Assembly: GCA_944387095.1 (NCBI GenBank) | Contig: CALXDP010000012.1 | Coordinates: 1 to 62,274, forward strand | Direction: 5' to 3' | Origin: an uncultured Oscillospiraceae bacterium | GTDB taxonomy: Bacteria > Bacillota > Clostridia > Oscillospirales > Oscillospiraceae | Length of the DNA: 62,274 nucleotides | Shown here: positions 1 through 8,974 of the stretch, one piece after another | Layout of the letters: every line of letters starts with the position of its first letter | Numbering within the stretch: position 1 is the stretch's first letter | The notes under the pieces: generated by a model | Seen by the model: only the letters and a program-made list of their open reading frames with translations | What the model was told of the DNA's origin: nothing | The model's database searches: none | Made by a program: the position numbers and the translations under genes

Positions 1-4
1 TCAT
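1..4 (-). CDS. start codon of a gene leaving the left edge
   Basis: Only the ATG and one more base lie inside the window. On the minus strand a strong Shine-Dalgarno (AAGGAGG) stands 7 to 8 bases before this ATG, so a real gene starts here and runs out to the left. Nothing can be said of its product. It is divergent from the rhomboid gene. Confidence 0.55.
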
Positions 5-113
5 GGTACACGCCTCCTTGTATTCTCTGCCTTTATTGTACCGCGACAGGGCAAAAAATATCGCGCGGGGCGGAGCCCCCCTTTCCCCTCTTCCCTTTTC
101 CCTCCGAATCGGG

Positions 114-119
114 TATAAT
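114..119 (+). promoter_or_regulatory. -10 box of the rhomboid gene
   Basis: A perfect TATAAT lies 42 bases before the rhomboid start. The -35 position 17 bases upstream (TTCCCT) is poor, so the promoter call rests mainly on the -10 box. Confidence 0.45.
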
Positions 120-160
120 ATCGCCAGAAGTCTTTCAACCACACACCGAGGTGAACGAGC

Positions 161-739
161 ATGAAACGCCCCACACTGAAGATCTCCTACAACGCGCCGG
201 TGTCCCTGACCTTTGCCCTGCTGGCCCTGCTGGCGCTGATTTTGGGCAACGTCACCGACGGCTGGACCACCAGCCACCTGTTCTCTGTCTACCGCTGCTC
301 TCTGACCGATCCCCTGGCTTGGGTGCGGTTCTTCGGACATGTGCTGGGCCACAGCGGCTATGGCCATTACATCTCCAATATGGTACTTATCCTGGTACTG
401 GGTCCCAACCTGGAGGATCGATTCGGAAGCTGGAACGTGTTCTGGGCCATTTTGTTCACTGCCCTGGTGTCCGGCGTGGTACAGTTCGTCTTCTTCCCCG
501 ACACTGCCCTGCTGGGGGCCTCGGGCATCGTGTTCATGATGATCCTGCTATCCTCCTTCGGCGGGGTGCGCAACGGCGTTATCCCCACCACTCTGATTCT
601 GGTGGCCATCTTCTACCTGGGGGGCGAGCTGTGGGACGCCATCTTCGTGAACGATAATGTCTCCCAGCTCACCCATATCGTGGGCGGTCTATGCGGCACC
701 TTTTTGGGCTTCGCCTTGTCGGGGAAGAAACGGCGGTGA
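161..739 (+). CDS. rhomboid family intramembrane serine protease
   Basis: A 192-residue polytopic membrane protein. Rhomboid signatures are in order: H69/N73 in HYISN of the second membrane helix, the catalytic Ser121 in GASG, and the catalytic His172 in THIVGG. Rhomboids cleave transmembrane substrates inside the lipid bilayer using this Ser-His dyad. The protein is the minimal bacterial six-helix size with no added soluble domain. The start is chosen at the ATG preceded by AGGTG at a normal distance. It is a single-gene unit with its own -10 box and a strong terminator. The physiological substrate is unknown. Confidence 0.85.
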   Translation: MKRPTLKISYNAPVSLTFALLALLALILGNVTDGWTTSHLFSVYRCSLTDPLAWVRFFGHVLGHSGYGHYISNMVLILVLGPNLEDRFGSWNVFWAILFTALVSGVVQFVFFPDTALLGASGIVFMMILLSSFGGVRNGVIPTTLILVAIFYLGGELWDAIFVNDNVSQLTHIVGGLCGTFLGFALSGKKRR

Positions 740-757
740 TCGCCTATACTGCTTTTG

Positions 758-795
758 GGGACCGGCACTCCGGTGGGAGGGCCGGTCCCTTTTTT
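758..795 (+). terminator. intrinsic terminator after the rhomboid gene
   Basis: A 9-bp GC stem (GGGACCGGC with GCCGGTCCC) is followed at once by six T residues. It ends the rhomboid transcript before the marR promoter. Confidence 0.85.
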
Positions 796-843
796 CTCTC
801 ATCCGGAAGGGGTAAACAATTTGTGAACAACCGCTTCCCTTCA

Positions 844-872
844 TTGACATGATTACCTTTGGCCGCTATTAT
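844..872 (+). promoter_or_regulatory. promoter of the marR-ABC operon
   Basis: TTGACA at 844-849, a 17-base spacer and TATTAT at 867-872 form a near-consensus sigma-A promoter. Transcription should begin near 879, about 26 bases before the regulator start. Confidence 0.75.
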
Positions 873-880
873 ATGTGAAG

Positions 881-892
881 CAAATATATTTG
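881..892. promoter_or_regulatory. palindrome at the transcription start, candidate MarR operator
   Basis: CAAATATATTTG is a perfect 12-bp palindrome lying just after the predicted start of transcription and touching the Shine-Dalgarno of the MarR gene. MarR proteins commonly repress their own operon from such AT-rich dyads. Binding is inferred. Confidence 0.45.
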
Positions 893-904
893 GGAGGTGA
901 TATT

Positions 905-1360
905 GTGTTGAATCGGAGCCTCGCCATTCTGGAAACCTTTCAGCACTTCAAGGGGAAGATGGCCCAGCTGATTGACCCGCTGGTCCAGTCCGTGGGATTG
1001 ACTCCCCTTCAGGCCATGACGCTGCTGCTGCTGGCCCAGGGCGACCTGACCGTGGGGGCGCTGAGTGAGCGCACCTGCATGGGCCAGAGCAATACCTCCA
1101 CCCTGTGCAAGAAGCTGGAGCGGGGCGGTTTTCTCACCCGCTCCAGAAATCCGAAGGACGAGCGGATGGTGACCTTGTCCCTTACCGAGAAGGGAAGGCA
1201 AGTATTAGAGCGCATGGACGCCCGTCTCGCCCGCTATTATCAGCTGCTGGACCGTCTGCCCCCCCGCGTGGGGGAGGAGATCCGCCGGGGCGCTCAGGCG
1301 GCGCAGTACGCCATGGACTATCTGCAAACACATCTGGAAGGAGAACCCACCCAATGCTGA
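905..1360 (+). CDS. MarR family transcriptional regulator
   Basis: About 151 residues with a winged-helix MarR fold: a helical N-terminus, the DNA-recognition region around LSERTCMGQSNTSTLCKKLE, and the wing with NPKDERMVTLSLTEKG. The start is put at GTG 905, where GGAGG lies 7 bases upstream; an ATG at 875 is in frame but has no ribosome site. The stop overlaps the start of the next gene (ATG 1354, TGA 1358), so the two are translationally coupled. It probably senses a compound exported by the downstream ABC protein and represses the operon through the palindrome at 881-892. The ligand cannot be read from sequence. Confidence 0.85.
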   Translation: MLNRSLAILETFQHFKGKMAQLIDPLVQSVGLTPLQAMTLLLLAQGDLTVGALSERTCMGQSNTSTLCKKLERGGFLTRSRNPKDERMVTLSLTEKGRQVLERMDARLARYYQLLDRLPPRVGEEIRRGAQAAQYAMDYLQTHLEGEPTQC

Positions 1361-4300
1361 AGCTATCGCAAATCACAAAACGTTATGTCATGGGCGACAA
1401 CGTGGTGGAGGCCCTGCGGGGCATTGACCTGGAATTCCGGGAAAATGAGTTTGTCTCCATTTTGGGCCCCTCGGGCTGCGGCAAGACCACCACGCTGAAT
1501 ATCATCGGCGGCCTGGACCGGTACACCAGCGGCGACCTCATCATCAATGGCCGATCCACCAAGCAGTACAAGGACCGGGACTGGGACACCTACCGTAACC
1601 ACTCCATCGGCTTTGTATTCCAGAGCTATAACCTGATCCCCCACCAGACGGTGCTGGCCAACGTGGAGCTGGCCCTCACCCTGTCCGGGGTGTCCAAGGC
1701 GGAACGCCACCGCCGGGCCAAGGAGGCCCTGGAGAAGGTGGGGCTGGCCGACCAAATGAACAAGAAGCCCAACCAGATGTCCGGCGGGCAGATGCAGCGG
1801 GTGGCTATCGCCCGGGCCTTGATCAACGACCCGGACATCCTGCTGGCCGATGAGCCCACGGGCGCCCTGGACAGCGAGACCTCGGTACAGGTCATGGCCC
1901 TGCTCAAGGAAGTTGCCAAGGACCGGCTGGTCATCATGGTCACCCACAACCCGGAGCTGGCGGAGGAGTACTCCACCCGGATCATCAAGCTGAAGGATGG
2001 GCTGGTCATTGATGACTCCAACCCCTACCACGCCGGGGCGGAGGCCCCCGCCCCTGCCGGGGAAAAGCGGGTACGCCAGGCCAAGGGGCAGAAGACCTCC
2101 ATGTCCTTTCTCACCGCCCTGTCCCTGTCCCTCAACAACCTGATGACCAAGAAAGGCCGCACGGTGCTCACCAGCTTCGCCGGTTCCATCGGCATCATCG
2201 GCATCGCCCTGATCCTGGCCCTGTCCTCAGGCATCAACACCTATATCAACCAGGTGCAGGAAGACACCCTGTCCAGCTATCCCATCACCATCCAGGCCGA
2301 GAGCGTGGACATGACCGCCATGCTCACCTCCCTCATGGGGGCGGGCCACGAGGGAGATCCAGAGGAGCTGGCAAACCGGGAGGAGGACCGGGTCTACTCC
2401 TCCACCGTCATGTATGACCTGATGGACTCCATGCTCAATGCCGAGACCGTTACCAATAACCTGACCGCCTTTAAGCAGTACCTGGAAGAGGGAGGCGGCG
2501 GCATCGCGCAGCTGGCCGCCATCCGGTACGGCTATGACTTCCAGTTCGACATCTACAACGAGGACGCCGACGGCAGCATCGTGAAAAGCGACGTTACCAG
2601 TCTGATGCAGCAGGCCATGTCCGCCATGTATGGCGGGGATTACTCCTCCTACTTTGACTCCATGGGCTCCATGTATGAAAGCATGAACGTGTGGGACGAG
2701 CTCATGCCCGGGGAAAACGGCGAGCTCATCGATCCCCAGGTGCAGGACTCCTACGAACTGCTCTACGGCAGCTGGCCCCAGAGCTATGACGAGGTCATCC
2801 TGTTCGTGGACGGAAACAACGAGATCTCCGATCTGATGCTCTACGCCCTGGGGCTGATGTCCCAGGCGGATATGGAGGAAACCCTCACCGCCCTGCAAAA
2901 CGGCGAAGCGGTGGATACCAGCCCGGTGTCCTGGTCCTATGAGGAGCTGTGCCAGACCACCTTCAAGCTCATCCTCCCGGCGGAGTACTATCAGTATGAT
3001 GAGCGCACAGATACCTACGTGGATCTGTCCGCCACCCAGTCCGGCATTGAGCTTTTGTATAACAGCGAGGACGTGGGCATCCCCCTGAAGGTGGTGGGCA
3101 TCGCCCGCCCCGGGGAAAACGCCTCCCTCACCTCCTCCATGACCGCTGGCAGCGTGGGCTACACCAGCGCCCTCACCGACCACGCCATCCAGGCCACGGC
3201 GGAGTCTGACGTGGCCCAGGACCAGCTGGCCCATCCAGACACCGATGTGATCACCGGCCTGCCCTTTCCCACCGGCGACGAGGTGGAACCCACCGATGAG
3301 GAGAAGATCGCGGACATCACCGAATACCTATCCGGCCTCACCGACGGAGAAAAGGCCGATGTCTATGTGGACGCCGCCGGCCAGGCGGACGAGAGCTATA
3401 TCCAGCAAATGGTGGACCAGCAGATGGCCGGACTGGCCCGGGAGGACATCGTGGCCATGATCACCCAGCAGTATGCCGGTGAAATGGGGGTAGACGCGAA
3501 CACCATCACCGCCTACATCGACGAGATGAGCGATGAGGAGTTATTCGCCCAGGTGGAGGAGGCCGTGGCAGCTCAGATACAGCAGCAGTATGCCCAGGCC
3601 GTGGCCCAGCGGATGTCCGCTCTGAGTGCCGGGCAGCTGTCCGGGATGCTGGATCTGGCCCTGGCTCAGGGCCCGGTGGAGGACACTTCCGCCGGTGGGC
3701 TGACCCAGGCGCAGCTGCTCTACCTCTACGACACCTATATGCCCCCCACGGTGTCCGAGTCCACCTATGAGGACAACCTGGACCGCATGGGCTATGTGGA
3801 CCTGGACAGCCCAGACACCATCAGCCTGTACGCGGATACCTTTGTGGACAAGGATACCATTGCGCAGCTCATTGACCAGTATAACGCCCAGGTAGAGAAC
3901 GAGGAGGATCAGATCACCTATACCGACTATGTGGCCCTGCTCATGAGTTCCATCACCGACATCATCAGCGGCATCAGCTATTTGCTCATTGCCTTTGTAT
4001 CCATCTCCCTGGTGGTGTCCTCCATCATGATCGGCATCATCACCTATATCTCCGTGCTGGAGCGCACCAAGGAGATCGGCATTCTCCGGGCAGTGGGCGC
4101 CTCCAAGCGGGATATCTCCCGGGTGTTCAATGCCGAGACCCTCATCGTGGGCCTGGGCGCCGGTCTGATCGGCATCGGCGTCACTCTGCTGCTCATCATC
4201 CCCATCAACGCCATTCTGCTCCATGTCACCGGTCTGGTCGGGCTGAAGGCCGCGCTGCCCGTGGCGGGGGGTGTCATCCTGGTGGTCATCAGCGCCCTGC

Positions 4301-4377
4301 TCACCATTGTTGCGGGGCTCATCCCCGCCAAGGTGGCCGCCCGGAAGGACCCGGTGGAGGCCCTGAGAAGCGAGTGA
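1354..4377 (+). CDS. fused ABC transporter ATPase/permease, MacB/FtsX type
   Basis: A 1007-residue single-chain exporter half. The N-terminal ATPase has Walker [10 protein letters not shown] (38-46), the signature MSGGQ (about 142) and Walker B ILLADEP (162-168). It is closest to MacB/LolD enzymes. A first membrane helix follows at about 262-290. An unusually large extracytoplasmic part of some 575 residues, rich in Asp, Glu and Tyr, runs to about 865. It ends with the FtsX core (three helices, motif [20 protein letters not shown]). MacB-type proteins use mechanotransmission to move peptides or drugs across the envelope. The start overlaps the MarR gene by 7 bases. Substrate unknown; antimicrobial peptide or drug resistance is the usual role. 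Confidence 0.85.
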   Translation: MLKLSQITKRYVMGDNVVEALRGIDLEFRENEFVSILGPSGCGKTTTLNIIGGLDRYTSGDLIINGRSTKQYKDRDWDTYRNHSIGFVFQSYNLIPHQTVLANVELALTLSGVSKAERHRRAKEALEKVGLADQMNKKPNQMSGGQMQRVAIARALINDPDILLADEPTGALDSETSVQVMALLKEVAKDRLVIMVTHNPELAEEYSTRIIKLKDGLVIDDSNPYHAGAEAPAPAGEKRVRQAKGQKTSMSFLTALSLSLNNLMTKKGRTVLTSFAGSIGIIGIALILALSSGINTYINQVQEDTLSSYPITIQAESVDMTAMLTSLMGAGHEGDPEELANREEDRVYSSTVMYDLMDSMLNAETVTNNLTAFKQYLEEGGGGIAQLAAIRYGYDFQFDIYNEDADGSIVKSDVTSLMQQAMSAMYGGDYSSYFDSMGSMYESMNVWDELMPGENGELIDPQVQDSYELLYGSWPQSYDEVILFVDGNNEISDLMLYALGLMSQADMEETLTALQNGEAVDTSPVSWSYEELCQTTFKLILPAEYYQYDERTDTYVDLSATQSGIELLYNSEDVGIPLKVVGIARPGENASLTSSMTAGSVGYTSALTDHAIQATAESDVAQDQLAHPDTDVITGLPFPTGDEVEPTDEEKIADITEYLSGLTDGEKADVYVDAAGQADESYIQQMVDQQMAGLAREDIVAMITQQYAGEMGVDANTITAYIDEMSDEELFAQVEEAVAAQIQQQYAQAVAQRMSALSAGQLSGMLDLALAQGPVEDTSAGGLTQAQLLYLYDTYMPPTVSESTYEDNLDRMGYVDLDSPDTISLYADTFVDKDTIAQLIDQYNAQVENEEDQITYTDYVALLMSSITDIISGISYLLIAFVSISLVVSSIMIGIITYISVLERTKEIGILRAVGASKRDISRVFNAETLIVGLGAGLIGIGVTLLLIIPINAILLHVTGLVGLKAALPVAGGVILVVISALLTIVAGLIPAKVAARKDPVEALRSE

Positions 4378-4397
4378 TCCCCTCTCTCCTGCGCAGA

Positions 4398-4436
4398 CAG
4401 TGCCGCCCACCCGCAATGAGCGGGCGGGCGGTGCTG
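4398..4436 (+). terminator. GC-rich hairpin after the ABC gene
   Basis: A 17-bp stem with two wobble positions (CAGTGCCGCCC arm with GGGCGGTGCTG) and a 5-base loop lies 20 bases after the stop codon. The T run after it is weak (TAAGTCTTT). Confidence 0.5.
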
Positions 4437-4536
4437 TAAGTCTTTCCAAATCTTAAAGAATTCTTTATCTATTGTTTATCGTTTTTTTCGACAGGTATGG
4501 TAGGATAGAGTGTATCCAATAGGAGCGTGATATCCC

Positions 4537-5229
4537 ATGTCAAAACCCAACGCGGCAGTGGAAGTCCTGCGGGAAGGCCAGAGTGCCGCGGCAAAACAAA
4601 TCACTCTGTTTCGCCTGTTCTGGCTGTTTCTCCTCTCCAGTTTTCTGGGTGATCTCATCGAGGTGGCCTTCTGGGCCGTCACCCGGGGTGAGCTGGTCAG
4701 CCGCAGCAGCTTGCTCTGGGGTCCTTTCAGCCTGGTGTGGGGCCTGGGCGCGGTGGTGCTCACCCTGGCGCTCCACCCCCTGCATGCCCAGAACAATCTG
4801 ATTCTATTTGCCGCCGGTTCCCTGCTGGGCGGCGGCTATGAGTACCTATGTTCCTGGTTCCAGGAATGGGCCTTTGGAGCCTACTTTTGGGATTACAGCC
4901 ATCTCCCCTTCAACCTCAACGGCCGGATCAACCTGGTGTTTTGCCTGTTCTGGGGGCTGGTCGCGGTGGCCTGGGTCCGGGTAGTGCTTCCTCTGTTTAT
5001 CGTGTGGATCGACCGAATCCAGCGGGGCCGCACCCGGGTCCTCACCGGTTTACTGGCCGCCTTTCTCCTGATCAGCACCACCCTTTCCGCGGCGGCTCTT
5101 ATCCGCATGCACCAGCGGCAGGAAGCCATCCCCGCCTCCAATCCGATCCAGGTCTTTCTGGACGAGCGCTTTCCCGACCAGCGGCTCCAGGACCGATACC
5201 CCTATATGGGGCTGACCGGAGAGCGCTGA
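4537..5229 (+). CDS. putative ABC-transporter type IV membrane protein (CmpB-like, PF06541)
   Basis: A 230-residue membrane protein with about five hydrophobic helices. The stretch FWDYSHLPFNLNGRINL near residue 125 is the hallmark of this Firmicutes family, annotated as putative ABC transporter permease. No ATPase partner lies next to it, and biochemical function is not established for the family. The C-terminus carries a soluble tail after the last helix. It stands alone between the ABC gene's hairpin and the shared terminator at 5279-5328. Confidence 0.6.
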   Translation: MSKPNAAVEVLREGQSAAAKQITLFRLFWLFLLSSFLGDLIEVAFWAVTRGELVSRSSLLWGPFSLVWGLGAVVLTLALHPLHAQNNLILFAAGSLLGGGYEYLCSWFQEWAFGAYFWDYSHLPFNLNGRINLVFCLFWGLVAVAWVRVVLPLFIVWIDRIQRGRTRVLTGLLAAFLLISTTLSAAALIRMHQRQEAIPASNPIQVFLDERFPDQRLQDRYPYMGLTGER

Positions 5230-5278
5230 CAAAGGCGGGCAACTGAACCAGACCAGGCCGCTTTCATTTATAGGCTCT

Positions 5279-5328
5279 GAAAAGATAAAAAGGCCGGACT
5301 CGCATGAGTCCGGCCTTTTTATCTTTTC
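5279..5328. terminator. bidirectional terminator between convergent genes
   Basis: A perfect 23-bp inverted repeat (arms 5279-5301 and 5306-5328, loop GCAT) has A-rich and T-rich outer ends. It reads as an intrinsic terminator on both strands. It serves the CmpB-like gene and the zinc-ribbon gene that converge here. Confidence 0.9.
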
Positions 5329-5333
5329 AGTAT

Positions 5334-5777
5334 TTACTCTTCGTCCTCTTTGCCGCAGCAACAGCCGTCCCCGCACCCCTTCTCCTCTTCCTCAAAAGAG
5401 AGGGCAAACTTCTGGCCGCAGGCTGGGCAGTCCACGGTTCCCGCCTCCAGTACATCGTCGTCGATGACCAGATCCTCCCCGCAGTTGGGGCAGGCGACCT
5501 CGAAGAAGTCCTCCTCGAGCTCCTCGTCCCCGTCGTCCTCCTCGTCCTCGTCATCCCCGAACACCTCTTCCTCCACATCGGACAGGTCGTCGGAAATGGC
5601 GTCGATCTCTTCGCCGAACTCGTCCAGGGTGGCGTCCACATTGTCCAGCTGGTCGCCGATCTCCTTGAGCACATCCAGCATCTCAGCCAGGATCTTCGCC
5701 TCGCCGGACTGGGCCTTGTCCAGCCCCATGCCGTCAAACAGGCCCTGGATATAAGCAACCTTCTCGGAAATAGTCAT
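5334..5777 (-). CDS. CD1247-type zinc-ribbon protein
   Basis: A 147-residue soluble acidic protein. The N-terminus (MTISEKVAYIQGLFDGMGLD) matches the CD1247 N-terminal domain found in Clostridia. The middle is a helical segment, then a long Asp/Glu tract. A zinc ribbon follows (CPNCG, then CPACG) and a Cys-rich tail (CGDGCCCG). The ATG at 5777 is chosen because AAAGGAG precedes it; an upstream ATG has none. It lies downstream of efp but is separated from it by about 200 bp of repeated DNA. Function is unknown in the family. Confidence 0.65.
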   Translation of the reverse strand: MTISEKVAYIQGLFDGMGLDKAQSGEAKILAEMLDVLKEIGDQLDNVDATLDEFGEEIDAISDDLSDVEEEVFGDDEDEEDDGDEELEEDFFEVACPNCGEDLVIDDDVLEAGTVDCPACGQKFALSFEEEEKGCGDGCCCGKEDEE

Positions 5778-5819
5778 GACGTATTCTCCTTTTTTCTTAT
5801 ACGCGTACGGCCCGGTATT

Positions 5820-5985
5820 CATCCAGGCGGTTCGCAACGGCTCCGCGCTTTCCTCTCACGCTTTGCCTGCTCCCGACGCCCGGCTTCCCTCCGATTCGGA
5901 ACACAAACGCTCGGGGCTTCGCCCCTTCCCTGGTTTGTATTCCTCACTCCGGTCCATCCGGGCTGCTCACAGCGGCTCCGCGCTT
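5820..5985. repeat. 31-bp direct repeat flanking a structured spacer
   Basis: Two copies of a 31-bp sequence (5820-5850 and 5955-5985) ending in CGGCTCCGCGCTT agree at 25 of 31 positions. Between them lies an imperfect hairpin with arms near GGAACACAAAC and GTTTGTATTCC. The second copy overlaps the efp stop codon. This accounts for the 206-bp gap without a gene. Confidence 0.5.
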
Positions 5986-6553
5986 AATTCTTGCAGCGCT
6001 CCAGGTATTCCCCGGTGCGGGTGTCGATGCGGATCTTGTCGCCGGGATTGATAAACAGGGGCACCTTGATCTCGGCCCCGGTCTCCAGCGTGGCAGGCTT
6101 GGTGACATTGGTGGCGGTGTCGCCCTTAAAGCCGGGATCGGTTTGAGTGACTTCCAGCTCCACAAAGTTGGGAGGCTCTACCCCAAACACGCTGCCCTTG
6201 TAAGACATGATCTTGCAGGGCATATTCTCCTTGACGAACTTGAAGTTCTCCCCCAGCACATCCTTGTTGATGGGAGTCATCTCATAAGATTCCATATCCA
6301 TGAAGTAGTACAGGTCGCCGTCGTTGTAGCTGTACTCCATCTCTTTGCGGTCTACGAAGGCCTGCTCAAACTTGGCGGTGGGGTTGAATGAAGTCTCGGT
6401 GACGGCGCCGGTGATGACATTCTTCATCTTGGTACGCACGAAGGCCGCGCCCTTGCCCGGCTTGACGTGCTGGAACTCCACCACCTGCATCACCTTGCCG
6501 TCCATCTCAAAGGTCACGCCGTTGCGGAAATCACCTGCTGTGATCATTGCCAT
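5984..6553 (-). CDS. efp: translation elongation factor P
   Basis: A 189-residue protein of the usual EF-P length and three-domain order: KOW-like N-domain, then two OB folds. The conserved loop PGKGAAF carries Lys34, the position that is modified in many bacteria. EF-P relieves ribosome stalling at consecutive prolines. The ATG at 6553 has GGAGG 9 bases upstream; an ATG two codons later is the alternative. It has its own strong promoter at 6608-6636. No modification enzyme gene is visible in the window. Confidence 0.95.
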   Translation of the reverse strand: MAMITAGDFRNGVTFEMDGKVMQVVEFQHVKPGKGAAFVRTKMKNVITGAVTETSFNPTAKFEQAFVDRKEMEYSYNDGDLYYFMDMESYEMTPINKDVLGENFKFVKENMPCKIMSYKGSVFGVEPPNFVELEVTQTDPGFKGDTATNVTKPATLETGAEIKVPLFINPGDKIRIDTRTGEYLERCKN

Positions 6554-6607
6554 TGGTATCTTCCTCCAGTACTCAAATGTTTTGAATAATCAGAATCGAA
6601 TCGCTAT

Positions 6608-6636
6608 ATTATACCCTATTTTTCTTTTGTTTGCAA
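6608..6636 (-). promoter_or_regulatory. efp promoter
   Basis: On the minus strand TTGCAA, a 17-base spacer and TATAAT lie 55 bases before the efp start. The -35 box overlaps a small GCAAGG/CCTTGC hairpin at 6633-6650. Confidence 0.7.
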
Positions 6637-6658
6637 GGGCTTTTCCTTGCGTTCCAGA

Positions 6659-7729
6659 TTACAGGATGATCAGCTCCTTGGGGGAGTGGGTGATGTCAAT
6701 GCAGCCGTCGTCGGTAAGCATGATCACATCCTCAATGCGCACGCCGAACCTGCCCGGCAGGTAGATGCCCGGCTCCGCAGACAGGCAGGCCCCAGAGGGG
6801 ATCGCCTTGTCCCACAGGGGAGAGAAGCGGGGATTCTCGTGGATCTCAATGCCCAGGGAGTGGCCAAAGCCGTGGCCGAAATAGTCCCCGTACCCCGCGT
6901 CGGCAATGACCTTGGCACCGATGTTGTGGATCTCCGCCCCGGTGACGCCGCCACGGGCGGCGGCAATGCCCGCCAGCTGGGCTTTGAGCACCGTGTCGTA
7001 CACGAGCTTCATCTCATCGGTGGGCTGGCCCACTGCCACAGTGCGGGTCATGTCCGAGCAATAGCCCCCCACCACGCAGCCAAAGTCCATGGTGACAAAC
7101 TGCCCATTTTGGATCAGGTCTTGCCCAGGCACGGCGTGGGGCTTGGAGCCGTTGGCGCCGCAGGCCACAATGGGGTCGAAGGAGTTGCGCTCCGCCCCTT
7201 TGCGGGCCATGAGGTAGGTCAGCTTGGCGGCGATCTCGCACTCGGCCACCCCCGGCTTAACGTCGTTGAGAATCTCGGCAAAGGCCTCGTCGGTGATCCG
7301 CTGGGCCTCCCGCATGGCCGCCAGCTCGTCCTCATCCTTGACCATGCGCAGCAGATCCAAGATCTCCGAGGCGGGCACCAGTTCGGCCGTGATCCCCTGC
7401 TTCCACCGGTTGTACTCGGCCACGGACATGGAGCTGTCCTCAAAGCCCAGGCGGCAGACCCCCTTGTCCTGCACAATCTCCTGGGCCAGCTGGCGGTAGG
7501 TCTGTCCGGTGCGGATCATCCCCACATGAGCGCCCGTCACCTGCTGCTGGGCGACTTCAATGTACCGGGAATCGGTATAGTACCAGGTCTCGTCTTTGGT
7601 GATGACCGCCATACCCTCGCCGTGAAACCCGGCGGCGTAGAACTCCCCGGGAGCGGAGGTAACCAGCATGGCGTCCAGGTTGTGCCCGGCAAGCTGGGCC
7701 GCGATTTTTCCAAAGTGGTTCATGGTCAT
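6659..7729 (-). CDS. M24 family metallopeptidase, Xaa-Pro aminopeptidase type
   Basis: A 356-residue cytosolic enzyme with a creatinase-like N-domain and a pita-bread catalytic domain. The metal ligands appear in order: Asp in VTMDFG, Asp in CSDMTR, His in GHGFGHSLG, Glu in SAEPGIY and Glu in RIEDV. These enzymes remove an N-terminal residue before proline using two metal ions. The start at 7729 is preceded by AGAGG; an ATG two codons later is possible. Gene order peptidase-efp is common in Firmicutes and may help with proline-rich peptides. Confidence 0.9.
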   Translation of the reverse strand: MTMNHFGKIAAQLAGHNLDAMLVTSAPGEFYAAGFHGEGMAVITKDETWYYTDSRYIEVAQQQVTGAHVGMIRTGQTYRQLAQEIVQDKGVCRLGFEDSSMSVAEYNRWKQGITAELVPASEILDLLRMVKDEDELAAMREAQRITDEAFAEILNDVKPGVAECEIAAKLTYLMARKGAERNSFDPIVACGANGSKPHAVPGQDLIQNGQFVTMDFGCVVGGYCSDMTRTVAVGQPTDEMKLVYDTVLKAQLAGIAAARGGVTGAEIHNIGAKVIADAGYGDYFGHGFGHSLGIEIHENPRFSPLWDKAIPSGACLSAEPGIYLPGRFGVRIEDVIMLTDDGCIDITHSPKELIIL

Positions 7730-7770
7730 ATCTGCCTCTTTTCTATGAAAATATAACGAATGCACGTCCA

Positions 7771-8085
7771 TCATTTTATGTCCATCATGGCGCCGCAGCG
7801 GGGGCAGCGGAACTTCCCCTCCCTGGTATATTGGGCGATCCCCATGCCGCGGTGACCGCCGCCCCACTGGGTCCCACAGTTGGGGCAGCGCACACCCCCG
7901 TGCCGGCTGGCAAACAGGCACAGCACCGCCGCGAGGATACCCACTCCCATGAGGAAAAGCACAATCTTCACCCCGTTGGGAGCGCTCTGAGGAAGCAGCA
8001 GAGGCATGCAGAACGCCAGCAGGCCGACCACAGCGCCCACCACCAGCTGCCAGGCTTTCCGCTCTCGTTTCGTGTTTTTCTCCAT
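7771..8085 (-). CDS. small membrane protein with C-terminal zinc ribbon
   Basis: A 104-residue protein not assigned to a named family. Two hydrophobic helices (about 13-33 and 40-59) are followed by CPNCG and CPRCG, spaced as a zinc ribbon on the cytoplasmic side. The start has only a weak ribosome site. It lies between the M24 peptidase and a TIM-barrel gene on the same strand and may be co-transcribed. Function unknown. Confidence 0.55.
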   Translation of the reverse strand: MEKNTKRERKAWQLVVGAVVGLLAFCMPLLLPQSAPNGVKIVLFLMGVGILAAVLCLFASRHGGVRCPNCGTQWGGGHRGMGIAQYTREGKFRCPRCGAMMDIK

Positions 8086-8116
8086 GTTGATATACTCTTT
8101 CAGGTTCCAGGATCGG

Positions 8117-8974
8117 TCAAAGCCTCTTCAGCGCCTGCTGGTAGGCCTTCTTCATCACCAGCGCGTCCTCCGCCTGCGTGCCCGCGGACTCGCAAATAAA
8201 CGTGGGACTCCACCCCCTCCGGGCCACGGCGGCGGCCAGCGGCTCCCAGGCGGGCCCAAAGCCCCCGTCATCGGCAAAGGTACGGTGGCACTTCTCTCCG
8301 CCCTTTTGGGTGAACTCAATGTGGGAGAAGTGGCTGTGAAATACCCTGGCCCGTTCCTCCCCAAGCACCTCTTCCATGCGCTCCAGCATCCGCTCCATGG
8401 CCTGCGCCCCGTCCAGCTCTCCCAAGGTTCTGGCATACAGGTGGCCGAAATCCACACAGGGCACCAGCCGCTGATCCACACAGCACAGCTCCAGCACCTC
8501 GTCCAGGTCCCCCAGCTGGCCCAGCTTGCCCATGGTCTCCGGACACAGGGTGATGTGGTCGAAACCCGCGCCGTCGCAGGCCCGGATAACCTCCCGGAGG
8601 GACTTCAGGGCAATGTCCAGGGCCTCCCTTCTGGTGCGCTTCATCAAGGCGCCGGAGTGGATGACCACCCGCGTGGCCCCCATCCAATCCGCCACCAGGC
8701 AGGCCCCGGTGATATAGCCGATGGTCTTTTGCAGGGCCTCTGGGTCCGGGTTGGCCAGATTGATGAAATAGGGGGCGTGTAAGGACAGGGCAATGCCATC
8801 TTCCCGGGCCGCCAGTCCCACCTTCCGGGCCGTCTCCTCTCCCACATGGACCCCCTTACCGCATTGGTACTCATAACAGTCCAGCCCCAGCTCCTTGAGC
8901 CACCTGGGCGCGTCCGCCGAAGACTTATAGGGGAAATTTTCCGCGTTACCTGCCGGGCCAAATTTTGCGCTCAC
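8117..8974 (-). CDS. AP endonuclease 2-like TIM-barrel protein (deoxyribonuclease IV family)
   Basis: A 285-residue xylose-isomerase-like barrel. Segments matching endonuclease IV are SLHAPYFINLANP, VIHSGAL, CPETMGK, CVDFGHLYA, FHSHFSHIEF and FICESAG, which supply the metal-binding His, Glu and Asp residues. Endonuclease IV cuts DNA 5' to abasic sites, but several relatives are sugar isomerases, so DNA repair is likely rather than certain. The start is GTG 8974, with GGAGG 9 bases upstream. It overlaps the YqeG stop by the four-base GTGA junction, so the pair is translationally coupled. Confidence 0.7.
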   Translation of the reverse strand: MSAKFGPAGNAENFPYKSSADAPRWLKELGLDCYEYQCGKGVHVGEETARKVGLAAREDGIALSLHAPYFINLANPDPEALQKTIGYITGACLVADWMGATRVVIHSGALMKRTRREALDIALKSLREVIRACDGAGFDHITLCPETMGKLGQLGDLDEVLELCCVDQRLVPCVDFGHLYARTLGELDGAQAMERMLERMEEVLGEERARVFHSHFSHIEFTQKGGEKCHRTFADDGGFGPAWEPLAAAVARRGWSPTFICESAGTQAEDALVMKKAYQQALKRL

